Assembly (NCBI RefSeq): GCF_014268505.2
Contig: NZ_JABWQP020000004.1
Coordinates: 1 to 64,000 of the forward strand
DNA length: 64,000 nucleotides
DNA from: Pseudomonas khorasanensis
Lineage (GTDB): Bacteria; Pseudomonadota; Gammaproteobacteria; Pseudomonadales; Pseudomonadaceae
Direction: 5' to 3'
How positions within the stretch are numbered: the first letter of the stretch is position 1; each line of letters begins with the position of its first letter. The notes beneath the pieces were generated by a model. It made no database searches, had not been told where the DNA came from, and saw nothing but the letters and a program-made list of their open reading frames with translations. Below, in pieces: positions 8,572 to 16,802 of the stretch. The translations under genes were made by a program, and so were the position numbers.

Positions 8572-9398
8572 GCAACGCAACCGTGAGCAAGATTGAAGTC
8601 AAAAACGTCTTCAAGATTTTCGGCAACCGCGCCAAGGATGCGCTGGCGATGGTCGGCCAGGGCAAGACCAAGGATCAGGTGCTGAACGAAACTGGTTGCG
8701 TGGTCGGGGTCAACGACCTGTCGCTGAGCATCGGCACCGGCGAAATCTTCGTGATCATGGGCTTGTCCGGTTCGGGCAAGTCGACGCTGGTGCGTCACTT
8801 CAATCGTCTGATCGACCCCACCAGCGGCGCGATTCTGGTCGATGGCGTGGACATCCTGCAGTACGACATGGACGCCTTGCGCGAATTTCGTCGGCACAAG
8901 ATCAGTATGGTGTTCCAGAGCTTCGGTTTGCTGCCGCACAAGACCGTACTCGACAACGTCGCCTACGGCCTGAAAGTGCGCGGCGAGAGCAAGCAAATGT
9001 GCGCGGAACGCGCGTTGCACTGGATCAACACCGTGGGCCTGAAGGGCTACGAAAACAAATATCCGCATCAGCTGTCTGGCGGCATGCGTCAGCGTGTCGG
9101 CCTGGCCCGAGCATTGGCTGCGGATACCGACATCATCCTGATGGACGAAGCGTTCAGCGCCCTCGACCCGCTGATCCGCGCCGAGATGCAGGACCAGTTG
9201 CTGGAGCTGCAAAAGACTCTGCACAAAACCATCGTCTTCATCACCCACGACCTCGACGAGGCCGTGCGCATCGGCAACCGCATCGCGATCCTCAAGGATG
9301 GCCGGCTGATTCAAGTCGGTACGCCGCGAGAGATTCTGCATTCGCCGGCGGATGAGTATGTCGACCGGTTTGTGCAGCGGCGGGCGGCAGTAGTCTGA
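8568..9398 (+). CDS. hutV: Histidine ABC transporter ATP-binding protein HutV
   Basis: HutV is the cytoplasmic ATPase of HutXWV, 276 residues, in the ProV/OpuAA subfamily. Walker A is GLSGSGKST (about residue 65), the signature is LSGGMRQRVG, and Walker B is IILMDEAFSALDP, followed by the switch TFITHDLDEA-like segment. The ProV-type insert before the Walker A region (KDALAMVGQGKTKDQVLNE) is present. The C-terminal CBS pair of osmoregulated ProV is absent, as expected for an uptake system that is not osmosensing. It is coupled to hutW by an ATGA overlap and is followed directly by a REPIN. Confidence 0.95.
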   Translation: MSNATVSKIEVKNVFKIFGNRAKDALAMVGQGKTKDQVLNETGCVVGVNDLSLSIGTGEIFVIMGLSGSGKSTLVRHFNRLIDPTSGAILVDGVDILQYDMDALREFRRHKISMVFQSFGLLPHKTVLDNVAYGLKVRGESKQMCAERALHWINTVGLKGYENKYPHQLSGGMRQRVGLARALAADTDIILMDEAFSALDPLIRAEMQDQLLELQKTLHKTIVFITHDLDEAVRIGNRIAILKDGRLIQVGTPREILHSPADEYVDRFVQRRAAVV

Positions 9399-9402
9399 CG
9401 CT

Positions 9403-9517
9403 CGTTCCCACGCTCTGCGTGGGAATGCATCCCGTGACGCTCCGCGTCACCTTGCACAGAGCAGAAGTCGGGACGCGGAGCGTCCCAGGCGGCATTCCCA
9501 CGCAGAGCGTGGGAACG
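9403..9517. repeat. REPIN, CGTTCCCACGCT family
   Basis: Left arm CGTTCCCACGCTCTGCGTGG and right arm CCACGCAGAGCGTGGGAACG are perfect complements 75 bases apart. The centre contains a further short inverted pair (GACGCTCCGCGTC / GACGCGGAGCGTC). It lies between hutV and the first histidase gene. Confidence 0.9.
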
Positions 9518-9540
9518 ATCTTGTTCAAGAGGTTTTTTAG

Positions 9541-11064
9541 ATGTCCCAGGCTGAAAAGATCATCATCACCGGCGCCCCTCTGCATTGGCAGGATGTGGTC
9601 GCCGTCGCACGTCACGGTGCAGTGCTCGAACTGTCGAACGATGCCTGGGCGCGCATCGATAATGCCCAGGCCATCGTTCAGCGCATCGTCGCCAGCGGCG
9701 AGCGCGCCTATGGCGTCAACACCGGTCTGGGCGGTTTGTCCAACGTTTCGCTGCAAGACGAACAGCTCAGCCAGCTCTCGCGCAATACCTTGCTCAGCCA
9801 TGCCTGTGGCGTCGGACCGGTGCTCGCCGACGAGCAGACTCGCGCGATCATCTGCGCAGCCATTCACAATTACAGTCATGGCAAATCCGGCCTCCATCGC
9901 CGGGTGGTCGAAGGGCTGCTGGCCCTGCTCAACCGTGGCATTACCCCACAGGTGCCGTCGCAAGGCTCGGTGGGCTATCTCACGCACATGGCGCACGTCG
10001 GCATCGCGCTGCTCGGCGTCGGCAATGTCAGCTATCGCGGGCAAATCACCTCTGCGCAACAGGCGCTGGCCGAAGAAGGTCTGCAACCGGTTCAGCTCGG
10101 TGCAAAGGACGGTTTGTGCCTGGTCAACGGTACGCCGTGCATGACCGGCCTAAGCTGTTTGGCGATTGCCGACGTCACGCGCCTGTTGCGGTGGGCCGAC
10201 GTGATCGGCGCGATGAGTTTCGAGGCCCAGCGCGGGCAGATCGAGGCGTTCGATGCCGAGATCATCGCGCTCAAACCGCATCCAGGCATGCAGCAGGTTG
10301 GCGTCAATTTGCGTGGATTGCTTGAGGGCAGTGAAGTGATCGCGTCGAGCAAAGGCATTCGCACGCAGGACGCCTTGAGCATTCGTTCGATTCCGCAAGT
10401 GCACGGCGCTGCGCGTGACCAGCTCGAGCATGCGATCAGGCAGGTCGAAGCCGAACTCAACGGCTGCACGGATAACCCGTTGCTGCTCGGCACCCCGGAC
10501 AATTTCCGCGTCATGTCGCAAGCCAATCCTCACGGCCAATCGGTGGCGATGGCGGCGGATCTGCTGGCAATCGCCATGGCGGAGATCGGCTCGATTGCCG
10601 AGCGGCGCCTCGACCGGCTGGTAAACCCGCACGTCAGCGGTCTGCCGGCGTTTTTGGTGGCCAATCCGGGGGTGAACTCCGGGATGATGATCGTGCAATA
10701 CGTCGCCGCGTCGCTGTGCGCGGAAAACCGCCAACTGGCGCAACCGGCCGTGCTCGACAACTACATCACCTCGGGCCTGCAGGAAGACCATTTGAGCATG
10801 GGCACCAACGCCGCGCTGAAGCTGCACCGGGCGCTGGAGAACTGCACACAGATCCTCGCGATTGAATATCTGCTGGCGGCGCAGGCGTTTGAATTTATCA
10901 AGGAGCAGCGCTTCGGCGCGGGCACCGATGTGGCGTGGCGACTGCTGCGTGAAAAGGTCCCGGCCTATGATCAGGATCGCTGGCTGGCGCCGGATATTGC
11001 CGCTGCGGCGAGTGTGCTGAAAGACCCGAAACTGCCGCATGACGTACTACCGGATTTGCACTGA
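9541..11064 (+). CDS. hutH1: Histidase-family paralogue lacking the MIO triad (HutH1)
   Basis: This 507-residue protein aligns along its length with histidine ammonia-lyase, but where HutH has [15 protein letters not shown] it reads GSVG-YLTHMAHVG (Gly145 followed by Tyr146). Exactly the Ala-Ser-Gly that cyclises to the MIO cofactor is missing. Compared with the intact copy next door, it keeps Tyr57, His87, Asn196, Arg282, Gln286 and Glu415 but has Leu279 for Tyr281 and Pro330 for Phe330. It should not work as an MIO ammonia-lyase. The frame is open and well conserved, so it does not look like decay. A role as a partner subunit, ligand-binding or regulatory protein is possible. In P. fluorescens SBW25 the second hutH copy is the one credited with histidase activity. 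Confidence 0.85.
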   Translation: MSQAEKIIITGAPLHWQDVVAVARHGAVLELSNDAWARIDNAQAIVQRIVASGERAYGVNTGLGGLSNVSLQDEQLSQLSRNTLLSHACGVGPVLADEQTRAIICAAIHNYSHGKSGLHRRVVEGLLALLNRGITPQVPSQGSVGYLTHMAHVGIALLGVGNVSYRGQITSAQQALAEEGLQPVQLGAKDGLCLVNGTPCMTGLSCLAIADVTRLLRWADVIGAMSFEAQRGQIEAFDAEIIALKPHPGMQQVGVNLRGLLEGSEVIASSKGIRTQDALSIRSIPQVHGAARDQLEHAIRQVEAELNGCTDNPLLLGTPDNFRVMSQANPHGQSVAMAADLLAIAMAEIGSIAERRLDRLVNPHVSGLPAFLVANPGVNSGMMIVQYVAASLCAENRQLAQPAVLDNYITSGLQEDHLSMGTNAALKLHRALENCTQILAIEYLLAAQAFEFIKEQRFGAGTDVAWRLLREKVPAYDQDRWLAPDIAAAASVLKDPKLPHDVLPDLH

Positions 11065-11152
11065 TTTCTTAAACGCCAGCGTGCCAAGGCGCGGATCGCC
11101 CAAAAGGCGAAATGCGACGGATAACGGAATGCTCCGGAGCGACTGGCGAGCC

Positions 11153-11160
11153 AATAACAA
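11153..11160 (+). promoter_or_regulatory. A-rich Hfq/Crc-like motif in the hutH leader
   Basis: AATAACAA is an exact AAnAAnAA match ten bases before the Shine-Dalgarno sequence of the intact hutH. Hfq/Crc bound here could block ribosome access, fitting the known catabolite control of histidine use. The evidence is pattern and position only. Confidence 0.45.
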
Positions 11161-11181
11161 TCTCTCAAAAGGAGCATTTTG

Positions 11182-12714
11182 ATGACTGCGCTGAACCTGA
11201 TTCCCGGCCAACTGAGCCTGTCCCAACTGCGTGACGTCTACCAGCATCCGGTCAAACTGACCCTCGACGACAGCGCCAGTGCGCAGATCGAAGCCAGCGT
11301 CGCCTGCGTCGAGCAGATTCTCGCCGAGAATCGTACCGCGTACGGCATCAACACCGGTTTCGGTCTGCTGGCCTCGACGCGTATCGCCAGCGAAGACCTG
11401 GAAAACCTGCAGCGTTCGCTGGTGTTGTCCCACGCGGCCGGCGTCGGCCAGCCGATCAGCGATGACCTGGTGCGACTGATCATGGTGCTCAAGGTCAACA
11501 GCCTGAGCCGTGGTTTTTCCGGGATTCGTCGGCAGGTAATCGATGCACTGATCGCGTTGATAAATGCCGAGGTATATCCGCACATTCCGCTGAAAGGGTC
11601 GGTCGGTGCTTCGGGCGACCTCGCGCCGCTGGCGCACATGTCGCTGGTGCTGCTGGGCGAGGGCAAGGCGCGCTACAAGGGCGAATGGATGGAGGCCACC
11701 GAGGCACTGAAAGTGGCTGGCCTGACGCCGCTGACCCTGGCCGCGAAAGAAGGGCTGGCACTGCTCAACGGCACCCAGGTATCCACGGCGTTTGCCCTGC
11801 GCGGACTGTTTGAAGGCGAAGACCTGTTTGCCGGGGCGCTGGCGCTGGGCAGCCTGACGGTTGAGGCGGTGCTCGGTTCGCGCTCGCCGTTCGACGCACG
11901 CATCCACGCGGCCCGTGGGCAGAAAGGTCAGATCGATGCCGCTGCGGCTTATCGCGATCTGCTCGGTGAACGCAGCGAAGTGTCGGCTTCGCACCAGAAC
12001 TGCGACAAGGTGCAGGACCCGTACTCGCTGCGCTGCCAGCCGCAAGTCATGGGCGCGTGCCTGACCCAGTTCCGTCAGGCGGCCGAAGTGCTGGCCGTCG
12101 AAGCCAACGCCGTTTCCGATAACCCGCTGGTGTTCGCTGCCGAAGGCGACGTGATCTCCGGCGGCAACTTCCACGCCGAACCGGTGGCGATGGCTGCAGA
12201 CAACATGGCGCTGGCGATCGCCGAAATCGGCTCGCTGAGCGAGCGTCGTATCTCGCTGATGATGGACAAACACATGTCGCAGTTGCCGCCGTTCCTGGTG
12301 GCCAATGGCGGGGTCAATTCCGGTTTCATGATTGCGCAAGTGACTGCGGCGGCATTGGCCAGTGAAAACAAGGCGCTGTCCCACCCGCATTCGGTGGACA
12401 GCCTGCCGACCTCGGCCAACCAGGAAGACCACGTTTCGATGGCCCCGGCGGCCGGCAAGCGGCTGTGGGAAATGGCCGAAAACACGCGCGGGATTCTCGC
12501 AGTGGAATGGCTGGCAGCCGTGCAGGGCCTGGATTTGCGCAATGGTCTGAAGACATCGCCGAAACTCGAACAGGCGCGGGCGATCCTGCGCAAGGAAGTG
12601 CCGTTCTACGAGAAGGACCGGTTCTTTGCGCCAGACATCAATGCGGCGACTGAGCTGCTGGCTTCGCGGTGTTTGAGCGAACTGGTCCCGACGAAGCTTT
12701 TGCCAAGCCTGTGA
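11182..12714 (+). CDS. hutH: Histidine ammonia-lyase
   Basis: Histidase removes ammonia from L-histidine to give trans-urocanate, the entry step of the pathway. The 510-residue protein has the MIO triad Ala143-Ser144-Gly145 in [14 protein letters not shown]. It also has the full active-site set, each one position later than in P. putida numbering: Tyr54, His84, Asn196, Tyr281, Arg284, Gln288, Phe330 and Glu415. The ATG at 11182 has AAAGGAG seven bases upstream; a TTG one codon earlier was not chosen. It follows the MIO-less paralogue by 117 bases, and about 35-40 percent of positions look shared, so the pair is an old duplication rather than a recent one. Confidence 0.98.
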   Translation: MTALNLIPGQLSLSQLRDVYQHPVKLTLDDSASAQIEASVACVEQILAENRTAYGINTGFGLLASTRIASEDLENLQRSLVLSHAAGVGQPISDDLVRLIMVLKVNSLSRGFSGIRRQVIDALIALINAEVYPHIPLKGSVGASGDLAPLAHMSLVLLGEGKARYKGEWMEATEALKVAGLTPLTLAAKEGLALLNGTQVSTAFALRGLFEGEDLFAGALALGSLTVEAVLGSRSPFDARIHAARGQKGQIDAAAAYRDLLGERSEVSASHQNCDKVQDPYSLRCQPQVMGACLTQFRQAAEVLAVEANAVSDNPLVFAAEGDVISGGNFHAEPVAMAADNMALAIAEIGSLSERRISLMMDKHMSQLPPFLVANGGVNSGFMIAQVTAAALASENKALSHPHSVDSLPTSANQEDHVSMAPAAGKRLWEMAENTRGILAVEWLAAVQGLDLRNGLKTSPKLEQARAILRKEVPFYEKDRFFAPDINAATELLASRCLSELVPTKLLPSL

Positions 12715-12721
12715 CGGCCTC

Positions 12722-12785
12722 TTCGCGAGCAGGCTCGCTCCCACAGGGGAATGCTATTCAACTGTGGGAGCGAGCCTGCTCGCAA
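12722..12785. repeat. REP pair (tail-to-tail), GTGGGAGCGAGC family
   Basis: TTCGCGAGCAGGCTCGCTCC is followed after a short gap by GTGGGAGCGAGCCTGCTCGC. The order is the reverse of the usual REPIN: the arms point away from each other and the pair is only 64 bases long. It lies between hutH and hutI. Confidence 0.88.
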
Positions 12786-12814
12786 ATCGATTTTGAATAA
12801 GACGAGGATTTGGG

Positions 12815-14020
12815 ATGAAAACCCTCTGGCAACACTGCCATGTCGCAACCATGGCGCAGGGCGTCTATTCGATCATCGAAGATGCGGCCATCGTGACGTC
12901 TGGCGCACTCATCGAGTGGATCGGCCCGCGCAGTCAGCTCCCCACCGGCGAATACCCGGTGATCAATGACCTGCAAGGTGCGTGGGTCACCCCCGGCCTG
13001 ATCGACTGCCACACCCACACCGTGTTCGGCGGCAACCGCAGCGGCGAGTTCGAGAAGCGCCTGCAAGGCGTCAGCTACGCCGACATCGCCGCGCAGGGCG
13101 GTGGCATCGCCAGCACCGTTCGCGCCACCCGCGAAGCCAGCGAAGACGAGTTGTTCGCCAGCGCCGCCAAACGCCTGAAAAGCCTGATGCGCGACGGCGT
13201 GACGACGGTAGAAATGAAGTCCGGCTACGGCCTCGATCTGGCCAATGAACGCAAAATCCTGCGCGTCATTCGTCGTCTGTCCCAAGAACTGCCCATCAGC
13301 GTTCGCAGCACCTGCCTGGCGGCGCACGCGTTACCGCCGGAGTACAAGGACCGCGCCGACGATTACATCAATCTGGTCTGCAACGAAATGCTCCCCGCGC
13401 TGGCGGCCGAAGGTCTGGTCGATGCCGTGGATGCTTTCTGTGAATACCTGGCGTTCTCGCCGGAGCAGGTCGAGCGTGTGTTCGTCGCCGCGCAGAAGCT
13501 TGGCCTGCCGGTGAAGCTTCACGCCGAGCAATTATCCTCGCTGCACGGCTCCAGCCTCGCAGCGCGCTATAAAGCGTTGTCCGCCGATCACCTTGAGTTC
13601 ATGGACGAAGCTGACGCCATTGCCATGGCCGCAGCCGACACCGTCGCGGTTTTGTTGCCAGGCGCGTTCTACTTCCTGCGCGAAACGCAGCTGCCGCCGA
13701 TGGACGCCCTGCGCAAACACAAAGTCAAAATCGCCATCGCCAGCGACCTCAACCCCGGCACCTCACCGGCGTTGTCCCTGCGCTTGATGTTGAACATGGC
13801 CTGCACCTGTTTTCGCATGACGCCGGAAGAAGCCCTCGCTGGCGCGACGATTCATGCCGCGCAGGCGCTGGGCATGGCCGACACCCACGGTTCGCTGGAA
13901 GTCGGCAAGGTCGCCGACTTCGTCGCCTGGGACATCGACCGGCCGGCGGACCTTGCCTATTGGCTTGGCGGTGACCTGGACAAGCGCGTCGTGCGCCACG
14001 GCGTTGAATCAAATCTGTAG
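12815..14020 (+). CDS. hutI: Imidazolonepropionase
   Basis: HutI hydrolyses 4-imidazolone-5-propionate to N-formimidoyl-L-glutamate. It is a 401-residue metal-dependent amidohydrolase. Metal and substrate motifs visible are [16 protein letters not shown] (about residues 66-81), [34 protein letters not shown] and SDLNPGTSP. Length is normal for the family. GACGAGG precedes the ATG. Its TAG stop lies inside the Shine-Dalgarno sequence of hutG, so ribosomes finishing hutI could restart on hutG. Confidence 0.98.
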   Translation: MKTLWQHCHVATMAQGVYSIIEDAAIVTSGALIEWIGPRSQLPTGEYPVINDLQGAWVTPGLIDCHTHTVFGGNRSGEFEKRLQGVSYADIAAQGGGIASTVRATREASEDELFASAAKRLKSLMRDGVTTVEMKSGYGLDLANERKILRVIRRLSQELPISVRSTCLAAHALPPEYKDRADDYINLVCNEMLPALAAEGLVDAVDAFCEYLAFSPEQVERVFVAAQKLGLPVKLHAEQLSSLHGSSLAARYKALSADHLEFMDEADAIAMAAADTVAVLLPGAFYFLRETQLPPMDALRKHKVKIAIASDLNPGTSPALSLRLMLNMACTCFRMTPEEALAGATIHAAQALGMADTHGSLEVGKVADFVAWDIDRPADLAYWLGGDLDKRVVRHGVESNL

Positions 14021-14030
14021 GAGAGCGGTT

Positions 14031-14834
14031 GTGGACAAGGTTCTGAATTTCAAACAAGGCCGCGTGCCGCTGCTGATCAGCATGCCGCACGCGGGTCTGC
14101 GCCTGACGCCAGCGGTCGAGGCCGGGTTGATCGCGAATGCGAAAAGCCTGCCGGACACGGATTGGCATATCCCGCAGCTCTATGACTTCGCCGAAGATCT
14201 GGGTGCGAGCACTCTGTCCGCCGAGTATTCACGCTTCGTCATCGACCTGAACCGGCCGTCCGACGACAAGCCGTTGTACGCCGGGGCGACGACCGGGTTA
14301 TATCCGGCAACGCTGTTTGATGGCATTCCTTTGTTCCGCGAAGGGCTCGAGCCGTCGAAGGACGAGCGCGCGAGTTATCTGGAACAGATCTGGATGCCGT
14401 ATCACCGCACCCTGCGAGAAGAGCTGGCGCGGTTGAAGGCTGAGTTTGGCTACGCGCTGCTGTTCGACGCGCATTCGATCCGCTCGATCATCCCGCACCT
14501 GTTCGACGGCAAGTTGCCGGACTTCAACCTCGGCACGTTCAGCGGCGCCAGTTGCGATCCGCAGTTGGCCTCCCAACTGGAAGCAATCTGCGCCCGCTAT
14601 GATCGGTTCAGCCACGTACTGAACGGTCGCTTCAAGGGCGGTCACATCACCCGCCATTACGGCGATCCCGCGCAGAACATCCACGCCGTGCAGCTGGAGC
14701 TGTGCCAGTCCACCTACATGGAGGAGTTCGAACCGTTCCGCTATCGCGCCGACCTGGCCGAGCCGACGCGGGTGGTCCTCAGGGAATTGCTGCAAGGTTT
14801 GTTGGGCTGGGGACAATCAAACTACAACGCATAA
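14031..14834 (+). CDS. hutG: N-formylglutamate deformylase
   Basis: HutG hydrolyses N-formylglutamate to glutamate and formate, finishing the HutF branch of the pathway. The start is a GTG (VDKVLNFKQGRVPLLISMPH) with TAGGAG seven bases upstream, sharing bases with the hutI stop; this gives 267 residues, the usual length. Segments RVPLLISMPHAG, FVIDLNRPSDD, LFDAHSIRS and FKGGHITRHYG are typical of the N-formylglutamate amidohydrolase fold with a zinc site. This is the formylglutamate-type HutG, not the arginase-like HutG that works directly on formiminoglutamate, which agrees with hutF being present. Confidence 0.96.
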   Translation: MDKVLNFKQGRVPLLISMPHAGLRLTPAVEAGLIANAKSLPDTDWHIPQLYDFAEDLGASTLSAEYSRFVIDLNRPSDDKPLYAGATTGLYPATLFDGIPLFREGLEPSKDERASYLEQIWMPYHRTLREELARLKAEFGYALLFDAHSIRSIIPHLFDGKLPDFNLGTFSGASCDPQLASQLEAICARYDRFSHVLNGRFKGGHITRHYGDPAQNIHAVQLELCQSTYMEEFEPFRYRADLAEPTRVVLRELLQGLLGWGQSNYNA

Positions 14835-14839
14835 CCCTT

Positions 14840-14927
14840 GTGGGAGCGAGCTTGCTCGCGAAGGCGTCCGTTCGGTCAACACCGCGACCGAACGGCACAT
14901 CGCTTTCGCGAGCAGGCTCGCTCCCAC
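14840..14927. repeat. 88-bp REPIN, GTGGGAGCGAGC family
   Basis: Left arm GTGGGAGCGAGCTTGCTCGC and right arm GCGAGCAGGCTCGCTCCCAC flank a 44-base centre with its own inverted pair (CCGTTCGGTC / GACCGAACGG). It directly follows hutG and could act as the 3' hairpin of the hut mRNA. Three other elements of exactly this length occur at 32693, 40122 and 47359. Confidence 0.92.
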
Positions 14928-15075
14928 AGAATCGCGTTCGGCCTGTGAGGTCGATGGCTGACAAACGGTGACTGCGCACAGGCATGCTCTCTGACGCAAA
15001 TCGGGTTTATGATGCCCAACGGCAGAATAATAGAAGTCCCCTCAGGGATGACCTCGACCCCTTACGGAGCGCGCA

Positions 15076-16047
15076 ATGCAGACTTTGTTTCCGCAGATCA
15101 AACCTCACGCCCGGCACGATCTGGCTGTCGATGACGCCCACACGCTTTACGTCGATGAAAGCGGTTCACCGGACGGCTTGCCGGTGGTGTTCATCCACGG
15201 GGGGCCTGGCGCCGGTTGCGACGCCCAGAGCCGTCGCTACTTCGATCCGAACCTGTATCGCATCGTCACCTTCGACCAGCGCGGCTGCGGTCGCTCCACG
15301 CCGCACGCCAGCCTGGAAAACAACACCACCTGGGATCTGGTCGAAGACCTTGAGCGTATCCGCAAGCATCTGGGCATCGAAAAATGGGTGCTGTTCGGTG
15401 GTTCGTGGGGCTCGACCCTCGCCCTGGCCTACGCGCAGACCCACCCGGAGCGCGTACACGGTCTGATTCTGCGCGGGATCTTTCTCTGCCGCCCGCAGGA
15501 AATCGAATGGTTCTATCAGGCCGGCGCCAGCCGTCTGTTTCCCGATTACTGGCAGGATTACATCGCACCGATTCCGCTGGACGAGCGCGACGACTTGCTC
15601 GGCGCCTTCCACAAGCGTCTCATCGGCAATGATCAAATCGCCCAGATGCATGCGGCCAAGGCCTGGTCGACCTGGGAAGGGCGCACCGCAACCCTGCGGC
15701 CGAACCCGCTGGTGGTTGATCGGTTCTCCGAGCCGCAGCGTGCGTTGTCGATCGCACGCATCGAGTGTCATTACTTCACCAACAACGCTTTCCTCGAGCC
15801 GAATCAACTGATCCGCGACATGGGCAAGATCGCCCATCTGCCCGGCGTGATCATTCACGGGCGTTACGACGTGATCTGCCCGCTCGACAACGCCTGGGAA
15901 TTGCATCAGGCGTGGCCGAACAGCGAATTGCAGGTGATTCGCGACGCAGGCCATGCTGCCTCCGAGCCGGGCATCACTGATGCGCTGGTGCGTGCGGCGA
16001 GCAAAATGGCTCAGCGCTTGCTCGACCTGCCGCTCGAAGAAGCATGA
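15076..16047 (+). CDS. pip: Proline iminopeptidase
   Basis: This cytoplasmic serine peptidase of family S33 removes N-terminal proline from peptides. The 323-residue alpha/beta hydrolase shows the oxyanion segment [10 protein letters not shown] (about 39-48), [11 protein letters not shown], the nucleophile elbow GGSWGS with Ser110, and a late RYDVICP (Asp) and GHAASEP (His). ATG has ACGGAG upstream. The stop overlaps dtd by four bases (ATGA), a pairing often seen in Pseudomonas. Confidence 0.95.
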   Translation: MQTLFPQIKPHARHDLAVDDAHTLYVDESGSPDGLPVVFIHGGPGAGCDAQSRRYFDPNLYRIVTFDQRGCGRSTPHASLENNTTWDLVEDLERIRKHLGIEKWVLFGGSWGSTLALAYAQTHPERVHGLILRGIFLCRPQEIEWFYQAGASRLFPDYWQDYIAPIPLDERDDLLGAFHKRLIGNDQIAQMHAAKAWSTWEGRTATLRPNPLVVDRFSEPQRALSIARIECHYFTNNAFLEPNQLIRDMGKIAHLPGVIIHGRYDVICPLDNAWELHQAWPNSELQVIRDAGHAASEPGITDALVRAASKMAQRLLDLPLEEA

Positions 16048-16481
16048 AGGGGCTTTTGCAGCGCGTCAGTGCGGCGCGGGTTGAAGTCGCGGGAGAGGTG
16101 GTTGGCGCGGTCAATCAGGGCCTGCTGGTGCTGGTGGCGGTCGAACCCGACGACACGCGTGCCAGCGCCGACAAACTTCTGCATAAGCTGCTTAACTATC
16201 GGGTGTTCAGTGATGATGAGGGCAAGATGAATCTGTCCCTCGCAGACGTCGGTGGCGGGCTGCTGCTGGTCTCGCAGTTCACCCTTGCGGCGGATACCCG
16301 GAGCGGGTTGCGTCCTGGTTTTTCGACGGCTGCGCCGCCGGCTCTGGGCGAGGAATTGTTCGACTATCTATTGGGCAAAGCGAAACAGATGCATGGCACT
16401 GTGGCATCAGGTAGATTCGGCGCGGATATGCAGGTGCATCTGGTCAATGATGGCCCGGTAACCTTCCTGTTACAGACGTGA
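16044..16481 (+). CDS. dtd: D-aminoacyl-tRNA deacylase
   Basis: Dtd hydrolyses the ester bond of D-aminoacyl-tRNAs (and Gly-tRNAAla), keeping D-residues out of proteins. The 145-residue protein begins [15 protein letters not shown] and has both diagnostic motifs: SQFTL (about residue 78) and the C-terminal cross-subunit NDGPVTF, whose Gly-cisPro binds the substrate. Its ATG overlaps the pip stop, so expression is coupled. Confidence 0.97.
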   Translation: MKGLLQRVSAARVEVAGEVVGAVNQGLLVLVAVEPDDTRASADKLLHKLLNYRVFSDDEGKMNLSLADVGGGLLLVSQFTLAADTRSGLRPGFSTAAPPALGEELFDYLLGKAKQMHGTVASGRFGADMQVHLVNDGPVTFLLQT

Positions 16482-16802
16482 AAGCGCTTGAAACATCTTT
16501 TTATGGCGTTTTCGACTGAAAACAGGGTTTTTTCGCGATAAATACTTTGTTACCCCTGATGCGTTGTCATGCGGGCTACTAGATAATCGCGCGCTGCGGG
16601 GATCGGCATTCGTTGGTCCGTTTTGGCTTAGGTAGAGACTTGTCTGGATCCGATTGGGGAATCATTTTGCCCCGGCGGAGTCGGAACAATGCTCGCCAAC
16701 TTGGCAAGGGTGTTCTGGAAGGTCGGCTTTTATTAGCCCAAAACCCCATAGGCACTTCATCTGGCCGTTGGTTTATTGATCTGTTTTCGGCGAGGGTTGC
16801 TC
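16482..16802. other. 321-base intergenic region upstream of opgG
   Basis: No gene, REP element or clear intrinsic terminator is seen. AT-rich stretches near 16490-16560 suggest that the opgG promoter lies far upstream, leaving a leader of perhaps 200 bases, but no convincing -35/-10 pair could be fixed. A 66-codon frame at 16613 lacks a ribosome site and was not called. Confidence 0.5.

Noticed and set aside
9541..11064. Sequencing error or frameshift as the cause of the missing ASG in the first histidase.
   Set aside because: The gap is exactly nine bases in frame, flanked by well-aligned sequence, and other active-site residues differ too; an error would not produce this pattern.
12722..12785. 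Inverted repeats considered as ends of an insertion sequence or as a terminator.
   Set aside because: The same sequence recurs at several intergenic sites without any transposase or target duplication, and no T tract follows; REP is the better explanation.
13854..14030. A longer hutG frame beginning inside hutI.
   Set aside because: It would overlap hutI by about 170 bases and add Arg/Thr-rich antisense-like residues; the GTG at 14031 with TAGGAG gives the family length.
16564..16587. TTGTCA and GATAAT upstream of opgG as a promoter.
   Set aside because: The gap is only 12 bases, too short for a sigma-70 promoter.
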